Source of the DNA: Halobacillus faecis
GTDB lineage: Bacteria; Bacillota; Bacilli; Bacillales; Halobacillaceae
Direction: 5' to 3'
Length of the DNA stretch: 64,000 nt
NCBI RefSeq assembly: GCF_007991335.1
Contig: NZ_BJYD01000026.1
Location: 186,001 to 250,000, forward strand
Below are positions 27,808 through 35,759 of the stretch, piece after piece. The position numbers and the translations under genes were made by a program. How positions within the stretch are numbered: position 1 is the first letter of the stretch; every line of letters begins with the position of its first letter. Below the pieces are notes generated by a model, which saw only the letters and a list, made by a program, of their open reading frames with translations, searched no databases and had not been told where the DNA came from.

Positions 27808-28131
27808 ATGTTCTTTAAAAAACGTCGTCACAAGCAAACGGATATTGATGATCTTGTAAAAGAAATACATGAATTAAAACAAGTCATCCAAGGGATGCAG
27901 GGGAAGCATGTGGAATACCATATTCATTTTGACCAAGTGGATATCCATGATCCCAACCTTGAGCAGCTGACGTTCCAGTTGGACCATCTAGATATCGATG
28001 AATTGAGTGGAGCCCTTAACATGGGGAACAATTTCGGTGTGAATGTTAAACCGAAGAATTCTTCCCGTCCAGAACTTAGTCGAACGGACAATGGTTTAAA
28101 GTTCAGCTTCAAATCAAAGGAGGATTCCTAA
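27808..28131 (+). CDS. GerPC-like protein
   Basis: A 107-residue protein starting MFFKKRRHKQTDIDDLVKEI. Residues about 10-35 form a coiled-coil-like helix. The C-terminal half reads FDQVDIHDPNLEQL, then LDIDELSGALNMGNNFG, recalling the final part of GerPC, where a similar self-described strand repeat occurs. It lies 5 bp after a GerPA-like gene and 1 bp before the next one, so the three form one operon. It is half the size of GerPC from B. subtilis, so it may be a shortened relative rather than an orthologue. Confidence 0.6.
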   Translation: MFFKKRRHKQTDIDDLVKEIHELKQVIQGMQGKHVEYHIHFDQVDIHDPNLEQLTFQLDHLDIDELSGALNMGNNFGVNVKPKNSSRPELSRTDNGLKFSFKSKEDS

Positions 28132-28132
28132 T

Positions 28133-28423
28133 ATGGCCGGTTTATCTCCTTATTTTTTTATAGGAAACATAAGGATTGGAACCATTGAAAATGCCTCCTG
28201 TTTGAACATGGGAAACAATATCCCGACAGGATTTGAGAGTCACCAAAAACATAACCAAGGGTTTGGGAACGTATTTGGTGACGGCAATACTCTTGAAGGG
28301 TTACGTTCTATTTTAAGTGATTCTGCCATCCTTGATCTAATGTCACAGGAAAACGACCAGGAAATTCCAGAGTGGGTGCAAAAACTAATAGAAAAGAAAA
28401 TGGAGAATCATCCTGTAGAATGA
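28133..28423 (+). CDS. GerPE/GerPA-like spore protein
   Basis: A 96-residue protein with FFIGNIRIGTIENASCLNMGNNIPTGF at residues 7-33 (GNIRIGTI and NMGNN are the telling parts), an Asn/Gly-rich FGNVFGDGNT, then a helical C-terminus (ILDLMSQENDQEIPEWVQKLIEKKMENH). The opening resembles GerPA-family proteins and the NMGNN matches the preceding GerPC-like gene, hinting at co-assembly. It is third of three plus-strand genes. Its stop overlaps the stop of the opposing GerPA-like gene by 16 bases. Confidence 0.6.
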   Translation: MAGLSPYFFIGNIRIGTIENASCLNMGNNIPTGFESHQKHNQGFGNVFGDGNTLEGLRSILSDSAILDLMSQENDQEIPEWVQKLIEKKMENHPVE

Positions 28424-28662
28424 TCGGCTCCATTCTCCTCTTTTGATGGACGTACCATTTTCGTGATCGGCATATCGATTTCATCATTATCATGAATGAC
28501 ATTGACATTATAAGAAATGATATTCCCTTCCCCTACGACTGTACCAAGGGCCGCATTCTGCTTTTCCTGTGTTTCCCAATGAGTTTGAGTATTCGGACCA
28601 ACAAATATGCCGGAGTTATTCGTCATATGGTTGACATAGATGGAATCAAACCGAATATCGAT
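28408..28662 (-). CDS. GerPA-like spore protein with probable non-ATG start
   Basis: About 84 residues. Its core MTNNSGIFVGPNTQTHW aligns with ITENGIISTGQNNQPDW in the neighbour at 28674 and with ISATSGIFSGTNLQSGF at 27605. In both of those relatives about 12-14 residues precede this core; here they are supplied only if translation begins upstream of the first ATG (28626). The frame stays open and AGGAGG lies 7 bases before ATC at 28662; ATT at 28668 or 28656 are alternatives. The conservative ATG reading gives 72 residues. It follows the stop of the 28674 gene by 11 bp. The C-terminus is Asp/Asn-rich. Confidence 0.6.
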   Translation of the reverse strand: MDIRFDSIYVNHMTNNSGIFVGPNTQTHWETQEKQNAALGTVVGEGNIISYNVNVIHDNDEIDMPITKMVRPSKEENGADHSTG

Positions 28663-28673
28663 TCTAATTCCTC

Positions 28674-28919
28674 CTATACCTGGACGTTTGGTTGAGGGTT
28701 GCTGACGGTAGGGTTAACGATTGGTGTATCATTAACATCATTATCAATAATGGTATTCACATTATTGGTCGCAATGAAAAAGCCAACGGGAATTCCTGCA
28801 GCATTATTGTTCTTCCCTTGCCAGGACCAATCCGGCTGATTATTTTGCCCTGTAGATATGATTCCATTTTCAGTAATCGAGTTGACAGCAATTTGATTGA
28901 AGACGACGGATACGGGCAT
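28674..28919 (-). CDS. GerPA-like small spore protein
   Basis: An 81-residue protein, MPVSVVFNQIAVNSITENG..., with the family pattern of a short strand, an S-I-T-E-N-G turn, a GQNN...SWQGKNN middle and an Asn/Asp/Val-rich tail ending NPQPNVQV. It is a paralogue of the genes at 27605 and 28408. Ribosome site GGTGAGG lies 8 bases upstream of the ATG. It is the first of two minus-strand genes that converge on the plus-strand trio. Spore-coat location is inferred from the family, not shown here. Confidence 0.65.
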   Translation of the reverse strand: MPVSVVFNQIAVNSITENGIISTGQNNQPDWSWQGKNNNAAGIPVGFFIATNNVNTIIDNDVNDTPIVNPTVSNPQPNVQV

Positions 28920-28955
28920 TCCTATTCACCTCACCTTTTCTTCTGATATCCTATT

Positions 28956-29153
28956 CTAGAACATTTGGAATGTGCCTTTTTCGGACAAACCTACTTCTCC
29001 TCCATGCTTCCCGTAACACTCAAAACACAAATCAATCTCAAGGAGCGATCCATCTGTAACTGTACACACTTCATAGTCACGAAGTTCTTTTTTACACTTC
29101 CAACAAACGCTGTGAATTTCATTCATTTCCTGCATCGTCTCTTTCCAGTCCAT
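28956..29153 (-). CDS. small zinc-ribbon-like protein
   Basis: A 65-residue protein with two CxxC pairs: CWKC at about 17-20 and CFEC at about 43-46, spaced as in a zinc ribbon. Between them is LRDYEVCTVTDGSLLEIDL. The C-terminus is KHGGEVGLSEKGTFQMF. I do not recognise a named family. A structural zinc site is the most likely reading. It lies 36 bp upstream of the GerPA-like pair on the same strand, which may be a small operon. Confidence 0.6.
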   Translation of the reverse strand: MDWKETMQEMNEIHSVCWKCKKELRDYEVCTVTDGSLLEIDLCFECYGKHGGEVGLSEKGTFQMF

Positions 29154-29365
29154 TCGTATTCCACCTTTAGTTGTTTAGTTATAGCGTCATCTTACGCGGT
29201 CCGTAAACACTTTCAAAGTCAGTAAATCGTCCAATTCCCTCTACCTTTGATTGTCACTTTTCTACTTTCTACTGGTTATTTTTCATTTTTGGAAGGGAAT
29301 TCGACAATGGAAATCTAATCTTGATAAGTGGAGTAGAAAATGAGGATGAAAGGAAAGGGATCCAT

Positions 29366-30130
29366 ATGAATACACCTATACCTATCGCAGTACAGCTGTA
29401 CACCTTACGAAATGAAACGGCCACAGACTTCGCCGGCACGTTAAGGAAAGTTGCCGATTTAGGCTTTGATGCCGTGGAGTTTGCCGGTTTTGGTGACATG
29501 ACCGCTTCCGAGGTCAAACGTTTATTAGATGAACTTGGCTTAAAAGCCGCTTCCAGCCATGTCCCTTTAGAAGAACTGAAGAACAATCTTCCCCAGGTCA
29601 TTGAGGATCAAAAAACGATTGGAAGTGAATATGTAGTTTGTCCGTACATCGAGGAACGAAGCGAATCTGATTATGTGCATTTAATTGAGGATTTGAAAAA
29701 AATCGGTGATGAATGCCGTCAACATGGGCTTACTTTGTGCTATCATAATCATGACTTCGAATTAGATCCGCTGCCAGACGGAAGAAAACCACTGGACGCG
29801 ATCCTTGAGGAAACAGATGAGAACCAAGTCCAGGCGGAGTTTGATATCTACTGGCTTCAAAAGGCAGGCGACCAACCTTCTGCATGGATCGACCGCTATC
29901 AGGGGCGTACGCCATTGATTCATTTGAAGGACATGACCCTTGATGAAGAACAATACTTTGCGGAGCTCGGGACAGGCGGCGTTGATTTGGATACCGTGTT
30001 TGTCCTTGGCGAAAAAGCCGGGGTGAAGTATTGGATCGTCGAGCAGGATGAAAGCCGACGCACTCCTTTAGAAAGCTTGGAGATCAGTATGAATTACTTA
30101 AAAGAGAAGTTTCCTCAACTGAATAAATAA
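29366..30130 (+). CDS. sugar phosphate isomerase/epimerase, TIM barrel
   Basis: A 254-residue member of the xylose-isomerase-like TIM barrel family (PF01261). Likely metal and active residues are Glu in CYHNHDFE (about 130), Asp in AEFDIYWL (about 165), His in LIHLKDM (about 190) and Glu in WIVEQDES (about 225). The start at 29366 follows AAAGGGATCCAT; a longer reading lacks a site. It is smaller than and clearly different from the isomerase at 18181. Substrate unknown; hydroxypyruvate-isomerase-like or IolE-like activity is possible. Confidence 0.82.
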   Translation: MNTPIPIAVQLYTLRNETATDFAGTLRKVADLGFDAVEFAGFGDMTASEVKRLLDELGLKAASSHVPLEELKNNLPQVIEDQKTIGSEYVVCPYIEERSESDYVHLIEDLKKIGDECRQHGLTLCYHNHDFELDPLPDGRKPLDAILEETDENQVQAEFDIYWLQKAGDQPSAWIDRYQGRTPLIHLKDMTLDEEQYFAELGTGGVDLDTVFVLGEKAGVKYWIVEQDESRRTPLESLEISMNYLKEKFPQLNK

Positions 30131-30131
30131 G

Positions 30132-30166
30132 CAGAAGGGCGTGAGTTCCTCACGCTCCTTCTTTAT
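30132..30166 (+). terminator. weak hairpin after the isomerase gene
   Basis: Arms AGAAGGGCGTGAG / CTCACGCTCCTTCT with a short T-run. It lies between the isomerase and PAP2 genes. Confidence 0.6.
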
Positions 30167-30180
30167 GTAAGGAGATACAA

Positions 30181-30714
30181 ATGGACAACGGACTTGTATT
30201 ATGGATTTATGATTTTTCTGAAGCCGAATGGGTGGATGCACTCATGGTCTTCTTATCATCATGGGGATACAAAGCGATGATTGCTTTATTCTTTTTATTG
30301 ACTTTGGCTAAAAAGACTCGGAAGCTCGGAATTGCAGCCATAGCTGCATCTTTGATGGGACTAGTCATCAGCAGGGCTATTCGCTGGATCGCGCCTAGGG
30401 AAAGACCTTTCGTAGCCCTTGAAGAGATCACGCCCTTGATCGAAAAAGAAGCAAGTGCTTCTTTTCCCAGTGAGCAAGCATTATTTGTCGGCATCTTTAT
30501 CGCCTTGGTGTGGATGATCGGAAGCAGATTTAGATGGATCGGGGTTCTTCTTGGTTTGATTATTCTTATTTCAAGAGTATATCTAGGTCATCATTATGTT
30601 TCAGATGTGCTGATCGGGGTTGGTTTAGGTGGGTTTCTTTTCGCCACCCTCTACAACTTATCCAACACCCAGCAGTGTTTGCGGTTAGAAAAAGAGAAAA
30701 GCCTCACCTCTTAA
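30181..30714 (+). CDS. PAP2-family phosphatase with atypical second motif
   Basis: A 177-residue membrane protein with about five spans, resembling undecaprenyl-diphosphatases (BcrC type) that recycle the lipid carrier. Motif 1 is RWIAPRERP (about 62), and motif 3 is SRVYLGHHYVSD (about 130) with the nucleophile His and its Asp. Motif 2, normally PSGH or PSDH, reads SFPSEQA (about 93), so the general-acid His is missing and replaced by Gln. Either this family branch works differently or the protein is inactive. It lies 50 bp after the isomerase gene, with a small hairpin between. Confidence 0.82.
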   Translation: MDNGLVLWIYDFSEAEWVDALMVFLSSWGYKAMIALFFLLTLAKKTRKLGIAAIAASLMGLVISRAIRWIAPRERPFVALEEITPLIEKEASASFPSEQALFVGIFIALVWMIGSRFRWIGVLLGLIILISRVYLGHHYVSDVLIGVGLGGFLFATLYNLSNTQQCLRLEKEKSLTS

Positions 30715-30732
30715 AAAAGAGTCAGGCTTTTA
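30697..30732. terminator. terminator between PAP2 gene and sinR
   Basis: AAAAGCCTCAC...GTCAGGCTTTT overlaps the end of the PAP2 gene and the end of sinR; it can serve both. Confidence 0.75.
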
Positions 30733-31059
30733 TTTATTCTGGTGGATTCTCCATTTATTAAACTCCAGATATTCACGGAATTGTTCTTTAGAGATCCCTG
30801 AATTCATCGCTTCTTGAACCAAATTCATCCAATCCTTGTCCAGCGTTTCATCCTGAGGTTCATTTTCTCCGTGGAGTAAAAAGTTGATGGAAACGTCTAG
30901 TTCCTGAGATATTTTAGTCAAGAACTGAATGGAAGGGTTGGTCTGGATATTCCGCTCAATCGAACTCAAATAAGATTTTGCGACTCCCGCCCTTTCGGCC
31001 AATTCAGATAGCGACATATGTCGGTCTTTGCGAATTTTTTGAATGCGTTCACCGATCAT
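30730..31059 (-). CDS. sinR: SinR-like biofilm/motility master regulator
   Basis: In B. subtilis SinR represses matrix genes. This 109-residue protein matches it closely along its length: MIGERIQKIRKDRHMSLSEL, AERAGVAKSYLSSIERN (helix-turn-helix), TNPSIQFLTKISQELDVS, and the C-terminal tetramerisation/SinI-binding region WMNLVQEAMNSGISKEQFREYL, then KWR. The start at 31059 has GAAGGTGAG 4 bases upstream and agrees with SinR. No sinI is found upstream or elsewhere in the window, so its antagonist is absent here or encoded elsewhere. A GAAC-N4-GTTC palindrome precedes the -10. Confidence 0.9.
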   Translation of the reverse strand: MIGERIQKIRKDRHMSLSELAERAGVAKSYLSSIERNIQTNPSIQFLTKISQELDVSINFLLHGENEPQDETLDKDWMNLVQEAMNSGISKEQFREYLEFNKWRIHQNK

Positions 31060-31369
31060 GATCTCACCTTCTTTCCTATTGATTTGAGTATAGCACAGAT
31101 TGAACAACCGTTCTATTTAAAGCACGAAAAATCAATACGGAGTCCTATGTATGCTTTGGTTTTCCCCATTATGTATACTTCCTATTCCCTATCTTTTATT
31201 ATCGTCCAATCCTACCAATTATTTAGTGAAAGTTTTACTTTAACGAACGGTTTTCAGCTTTAGTTCAATAGATGGCAGATCAAATTTAGATTAAAATGAA
31301 TCACTTTCGTGCAGGATTCACACACTAACTGTAAAAATGAGTGAGAATTCTTAGGAAAAGGTGAACAAG
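31060..31369. other. 310-bp divergent spacer between sinR and the CBS gene
   Basis: Non-coding. It holds the sinR -10 (TATACT, 31087-31092, minus) and a GAAC-N4-GTTC palindrome. No sinI-like frame was found on either strand by eye. Confidence 0.5.
31102..31113. promoter_or_regulatory. palindrome upstream of sinR
   Basis: GAAC-AACC-GTTC, ten bases before the sinR -10. It resembles the Bacillus LexA box (GAAC-N4-GTTC) but may be an autoregulatory site. Confidence 0.35.
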
Positions 31370-32092
31370 ATGAATGACATTGTGGAGCAGTTTGAAATTA
31401 CATTCAACCAAATCCATCAACATTTGAAAGAACTGAATGCCTTCCCGAAAAATGATAATTTCGTGGAGCTACTTCAGCGTTCCAAACTGAAGCATAGCGT
31501 CATCCGTGTCCACTTCGATCAGTTGAAACAGTATGCGAAACTCAGAAATGCCATCGTCCACGAGCGCATCAGTGGAGATTATTATATTGCCACCCCTCAT
31601 GAGGATGTCGTAAAGGCTTTGCAACGAATTAAACGAACGCTTGACCAACCGCCTGAAGCCCTGGAATTCGCTACTCGTTCCGTCCTTTATTTTAAAGAAG
31701 ACACAGCTCTTAGTCATGTGATGGAGGCTTTCGATCAGCATGGCATCTCTCAATTTCCAATTTATACGAAAGAACGTGCCTTCTCAGGATTACTTACGAA
31801 TGACGGCATCGTCCGCTGGTTATCACAAAATCATAAAAACGGTAGAATCGCTCTTGAAGACGTTTGCGCTTCAGACGTCCTCCCCGTTGAAAAGGATCGC
31901 AGTGTGGAATTTTTAAAAGCAAGTGCTACTGTATTTGATTTAGAAGAGCGGTTTGAGAGAAGTTTGAATGAAAACCGGAAACTGAAAGCCGTCATTTTAA
32001 CTGAATCAGGAAGTCCTGATGACTTGCCCGTGGGAATAGTCACCACCTGGGATTTGATTAAAGTGGACAGACGCGAGAGCGATGAAGATTAG
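31370..32092 (+). CDS. CBS-domain protein with HEPN-like N-terminus
   Basis: A 240-residue soluble protein. Residues about 1-75 are helical and contain LRNAIVHERISG, similar to the RNxxxH of HEPN-type domains. Two CBS repeats follow (SVLYFKEDTALSHVMEAFDQHGISQFPIYT at about 105-135, key part HGISQFPIY; and VCASDVLPVEKDRSVEFL with VGIVTTWDLIK at about 170-235). CBS pairs usually sense adenine nucleotides. The role here is unknown. The start at 31370 follows AAAAGGTG by 6 bases. It stands alone between sinR and a PilZ gene. Confidence 0.75.
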   Translation: MNDIVEQFEITFNQIHQHLKELNAFPKNDNFVELLQRSKLKHSVIRVHFDQLKQYAKLRNAIVHERISGDYYIATPHEDVVKALQRIKRTLDQPPEALEFATRSVLYFKEDTALSHVMEAFDQHGISQFPIYTKERAFSGLLTNDGIVRWLSQNHKNGRIALEDVCASDVLPVEKDRSVEFLKASATVFDLEERFERSLNENRKLKAVILTESGSPDDLPVGIVTTWDLIKVDRRESDED

Positions 32093-32182
32093 ATTTTTTT
32101 AAGTTAAAAAGCTAAATGATTGAACCTTCACTCTTGAAAGGATATGATAAAACCATCATAGTTTAGGAAGAGGGATGAAAGC

Positions 32183-32539
32183 ATGAACGAACGCAGACAT
32201 GAACCCTTCCGGTATCCATTCCAAACACCTCTCCCTGGTTTTTACAACAAGAAATTAAGCAGTCATGTGTCAGGTCCTATGGAAGTTAAAGACATCAGTA
32301 TGAACGGATTACGCTTTTCTTGTGATTCTCAACCTGGACTGTCTATGAAAGATGAGTTGTTTCTCACCTTCATTTATGAAAATAAGACATTCACAGCTGA
32401 AGGACGACTCATATGGATGAAAACGGAAGAGCAGCGCATGACGTGTGGAGTACACGTGTTTGAATTTCCAGATCAATTAAAACAGATCATAGAAAAGCTT
32501 GGAGGATCCCTTGAGGCTGTTCAGAATGATCCAATGTAA
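32183..32539 (+). CDS. PilZ-domain protein
   Basis: A 118-residue single PilZ domain, probably a cyclic-di-GMP receptor. The N-terminal NERRHEPFRYPF supplies the arginine cluster, the DISMNGLRF at about 39 matches the D/NxSxxG motif, and a later RLIWMKTEEQRMTCGVHVF ends the barrel. It has no second domain. The start at 32183 follows AAGAGGGATGAAAGC. It has its own weak terminator just after the stop. Placement by SinR and CBS genes suggests a biofilm or motility role, but this is inference. Confidence 0.82.
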   Translation: MNERRHEPFRYPFQTPLPGFYNKKLSSHVSGPMEVKDISMNGLRFSCDSQPGLSMKDELFLTFIYENKTFTAEGRLIWMKTEEQRMTCGVHVFEFPDQLKQIIEKLGGSLEAVQNDPM

Positions 32540-32567
32540 ACGAAGTCTCCGGGATGGGGGCTTTTTT
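32540..32567 (+). terminator. terminator of the PilZ gene
   Basis: AAGTCTCC / GGGGGCTT stem (with wobble pairs) and TTTTTT, directly after the stop. Confidence 0.65.
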
Positions 32568-32620
32568 AGTTTGCAAAAAATTGATTGGTGTCTTTTTCTT
32601 CCATTCCCTTATTACTTTGT

Positions 32621-32670
32621 AAAAAAATGGTGTACCAGGTCATCCAATATTTGGATGACCTGGTACACCA
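32621..32670 (-). terminator. terminator of the RND pump operon (GGTCATCCA hairpin, copy 4)
   Basis: Perfect 20-bp stem (32628-32647 with 32651-32670), arms TGTACCAGGTCATCCAA, 3-base loop, followed by seven T on the minus strand. Confidence 0.85.
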
Positions 32671-32681
32671 AAAAATGTAAG

Positions 32682-35600
32682 TTACTCTTTTTGGGCTCTC
32701 TTTCGGAAGAAGCCTGTGATTTTGTTGGATAGGTCGTCAAAGTATGTGTAGACGACCGGAATGAGTACAAGCGTGAAGAAGCTTGATACGGTCAGGCCGA
32801 AGATGATGGTGACCGCTAGAGGTTGTTGAGCTTCTGCTCCCCGCCCAATGCCGATGGCTAATGGGACCATGCCGAGCACGGTCGTCAACGTTGTCATCAG
32901 GATGGGACGCAGACGGTTAGGTCCTGCCTCTAAAATGGCTTCATAACGATCGTACGATTTCCGTCTAAGGATGTTGATGTAGTCGACCAATACAATGGCG
33001 TTGTTTACGACAATCCCCGCCAGCATAATGATTCCAACAAAGGCCGGTAAGCTGAATGGCAGCCCAGTTACAAATAAACCGCCTGAGATTCCGATAATAG
33101 TGGCCGGTAAAGAAAACATGATAATAAATGGGAACAAAAAGTTCTCAAATTGAATCGCCATGACGGCATAAACGAGAAAGATTGAGAAAATCAAGGCAAG
33201 AGACAAGTCCCCGAAAGCTTCCTGCATATCCTGTGCCTGTCCTCCTATTGTGTAGGAGTAGCCATCAGGAAAATTAAGGCGCTCGAGCTCTGCCCTTACT
33301 TCTTCCGTCGCCGTGCCTAGATCAATATTAGAAATTTCTGCTTCCACATTCACTTGTGGCTGTTGATTTTGACGGAGTAAAGACACAGGACCTTGAACTT
33401 GGTTCAACTCCGCAATAGTCGCAAGTGGGATGAGTGACCCATTCGGGGTCTGAACGGACATCCCTTCTAAATCTGCAATGGTCTGACGCTTCTCTTCAGG
33501 AAGAATAAAGCGCACATCAATTTCATCCGTTCCATTCCGATACCGCGTCGCCACCTGACCATTGAAACCAATCTGCACCTGGCTGATGACTTGTTGTTCT
33601 GTCAGGCCATATTGCGAGGCTTTATCCTGATTCACTTCAATCTGCATTTCAGGACGTCCCTCATCCGTTGAGGACGTAGCATTTTGCACCCCGTCGATCT
33701 CATTCATTAAATAAGCGACTTGACCCGCAAGCTCATCCAATACTTCATATTCCCCACCATTGATTTGCACTTGCAATGGTGCACCCGTTCCGAGGCCTGC
33801 ATCCAACTCACTCACTTCTATTTCAGCACCTGGGATGCCCGCGAGTGAATCACTCAATTCTTCCATAACGGTTTGGGTCGTTTTTTCCCGCTCGGAAGGT
33901 TCGACAAGCTGAATCGTATAGGAAGCAAAGTCAGAGGATCCGTTGCCTATACTTCCCATTGATCCTCCCCCGATAGAAAGGTAACTCACATCTATGATTT
34001 CACTATAGTTCTCAATCTCTGCGTCAATTTCTTCTGTAAGAGCTTCCGTTTCCTCAAGAGATGTCCCTTCAGGCATGTTGACTCGAACTTCCACCTGTCC
34101 TTGATCGGAAGGAGGAATGAACTCTGTTCCAATCAAAGGAATGAGAGCTACACTCCCTGCAATGAGGGCAAAGGTAATCGCAATCGTCGTTTTCCTGAAT
34201 TTCAATACCCACCTTAACACCGAACGGTAGCCATCATTCACTTTTTCTAAGAAGCGGTCAAACCAGTACCGGCGTCCTTCTTCTTTCAAAGATTTTGTTA
34301 AAAGTTTCGAAGACAGCATGGGAATTAAAGTGACAGAAACCGCTAAGGAAGCAATCAGCGCAAACATGATCGTCAACGCAAGCGGTGTGAACAATTCAGA
34401 TGCGATGCCCTCAACGAATATGATTGGTAAAAAAACAACGAGTGTCGTTGTCGCTGAGGCAACAACTGCGGGTGCAAGCTCTGAGGCTCCTTGTTTAGCC
34501 GCTTCCACCATGGAATAGCCCCGCTGGCGATAACTGACGATGTTCTCTAAGATGACAATGGAACTGTCGACCATCATTCCAATACCGAGGGCAAGTCCCC
34601 CCATGGTAAGCACGTTTAAGGTCTCACCTGTGAAATACATCAAGGTAAACGTTGAAATGATGGCAATCGGGATCGACAACCCAATCACGAGCGTCGCGCG
34701 TACACTTTTCAAAAACAGAAGCAAGACTAAGACGGAAAAAATACCGCCGAGGATGATGTTCAATACGACGCTGTTGATCGATATTTTAATGAACTCGGAT
34801 GTATCTAAAACGATGCTTGTGCCCACACCATCGGGCAGGTCTGATTTCAGCTCATCCATCGCTTCCCGTACGTTATCAGCGGTTTCAACGGTGTTGGCAT
34901 CCGTCTTCTTCAGAATGGAAAGCACGACAGAAGACGAACCATTCACCTTGCTGATGGTGTTGGAATTGGTAAGCGTTTCGTTCACTTCCGCAATTTGACC
35001 AAGGGTCACTTGCGCCCCTGTCGGAGATTGAATCCTTGTTTCTCTCACATCTTCCACTGAATTGAATTCCCCATCAATCCGGATCTGCAAGTCCTTCTGC
35101 CCTTTCTCGATGGTTCCTGCTGAGGCTGATTGATTGGCCGCATTCAGCGCCTGAATCAACGTTTGGGAATCCAAGCCGTATGTAGCCATCTGAGCACGAT
35201 CGACGAGGACTTGGACTTCTTTTGTCTGTCCGCCTTCAATGCTGACTGAGGCGACTCCTTCCTGCCTTTCAAGGAAAGGAACCAGCCGGTTTTCTGCTAT
35301 CTTCTGGAGCTCATCCGGCGTATCGCCTGACAGACCGACCGTCATGATCGGCAGCTGTTGGGGATCAAAACGGAGGACACTTGGGTCTGATGCTCCTTCT
35401 GGTAAAAGCCCTGTCACTTGATCGACGTTTTCCCTCACTTGTAAGAGCGTGCTGTCAAGGTCCACACCTGTATTGAACTGCATAAGAACGAGTGACGCCC
35501 CGGCCTGTGATTGAGACTGGAGCACCTCGAGCCCTTCAATACTACTGACAGAAGATTCCACAGGCCTGCTGACAAGCTTTTCAACCTCTTGAGGTGCCGC

Positions 35601-35759
35601 GCCTTCATAGGAAGTCGACACAACCGCTATTGGCAAGTCAATTTCCGGATATAAATCAATGGTCAAACTCCGAAGAGATACAAACCCAAGACCTAGAATC
35701 GCAGCAACGATCATGATGACTCCGACAGGTCTTTTGACGGAAAGGTTCACAAGCTTCAT
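32682..35759 (-). CDS. RND efflux transporter (AcrB/SwrC type)
   Basis: Proton-driven export pump, 1025 residues. It starts [27 protein letters not shown]; large extracytoplasmic loops (about 35-330 and 560-860) separate two sets of six spans. Hallmarks are [11 protein letters not shown], the [21 protein letters not shown] segment near 390-410 (charged GMMVD in TM4) and [19 protein letters not shown] near 930. It resembles B. subtilis SwrC, which exports surfactin and other amphiphiles; the cargo here is unknown. It overlaps the adaptor stop by one base (TGATG) and ends at a 20-bp perfect hairpin with a T-run. Confidence 0.93.
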   Translation of the reverse strand: MKLVNLSVKRPVGVIMIVAAILGLGFVSLRSLTIDLYPEIDLPIAVVSTSYEGAAPQEVEKLVSRPVESSVSSIEGLEVLQSQSQAGASLVLMQFNTGVDLDSTLLQVRENVDQVTGLLPEGASDPSVLRFDPQQLPIMTVGLSGDTPDELQKIAENRLVPFLERQEGVASVSIEGGQTKEVQVLVDRAQMATYGLDSQTLIQALNAANQSASAGTIEKGQKDLQIRIDGEFNSVEDVRETRIQSPTGAQVTLGQIAEVNETLTNSNTISKVNGSSSVVLSILKKTDANTVETADNVREAMDELKSDLPDGVGTSIVLDTSEFIKISINSVVLNIILGGIFSVLVLLLFLKSVRATLVIGLSIPIAIISTFTLMYFTGETLNVLTMGGLALGIGMMVDSSIVILENIVSYRQRGYSMVEAAKQGASELAPAVVASATTTLVVFLPIIFVEGIASELFTPLALTIMFALIASLAVSVTLIPMLSSKLLTKSLKEEGRRYWFDRFLEKVNDGYRSVLRWVLKFRKTTIAITFALIAGSVALIPLIGTEFIPPSDQGQVEVRVNMPEGTSLEETEALTEEIDAEIENYSEIIDVSYLSIGGGSMGSIGNGSSDFASYTIQLVEPSEREKTTQTVMEELSDSLAGIPGAEIEVSELDAGLGTGAPLQVQINGGEYEVLDELAGQVAYLMNEIDGVQNATSSTDEGRPEMQIEVNQDKASQYGLTEQQVISQVQIGFNGQVATRYRNGTDEIDVRFILPEEKRQTIADLEGMSVQTPNGSLIPLATIAELNQVQGPVSLLRQNQQPQVNVEAEISNIDLGTATEEVRAELERLNFPDGYSYTIGGQAQDMQEAFGDLSLALIFSIFLVYAVMAIQFENFLFPFIIMFSLPATIIGISGGLFVTGLPFSLPAFVGIIMLAGIVVNNAIVLVDYINILRRKSYDRYEAILEAGPNRLRPILMTTLTTVLGMVPLAIGIGRGAEAQQPLAVTIIFGLTVSSFFTLVLIPVVYTYFDDLSNKITGFFRKRAQKE

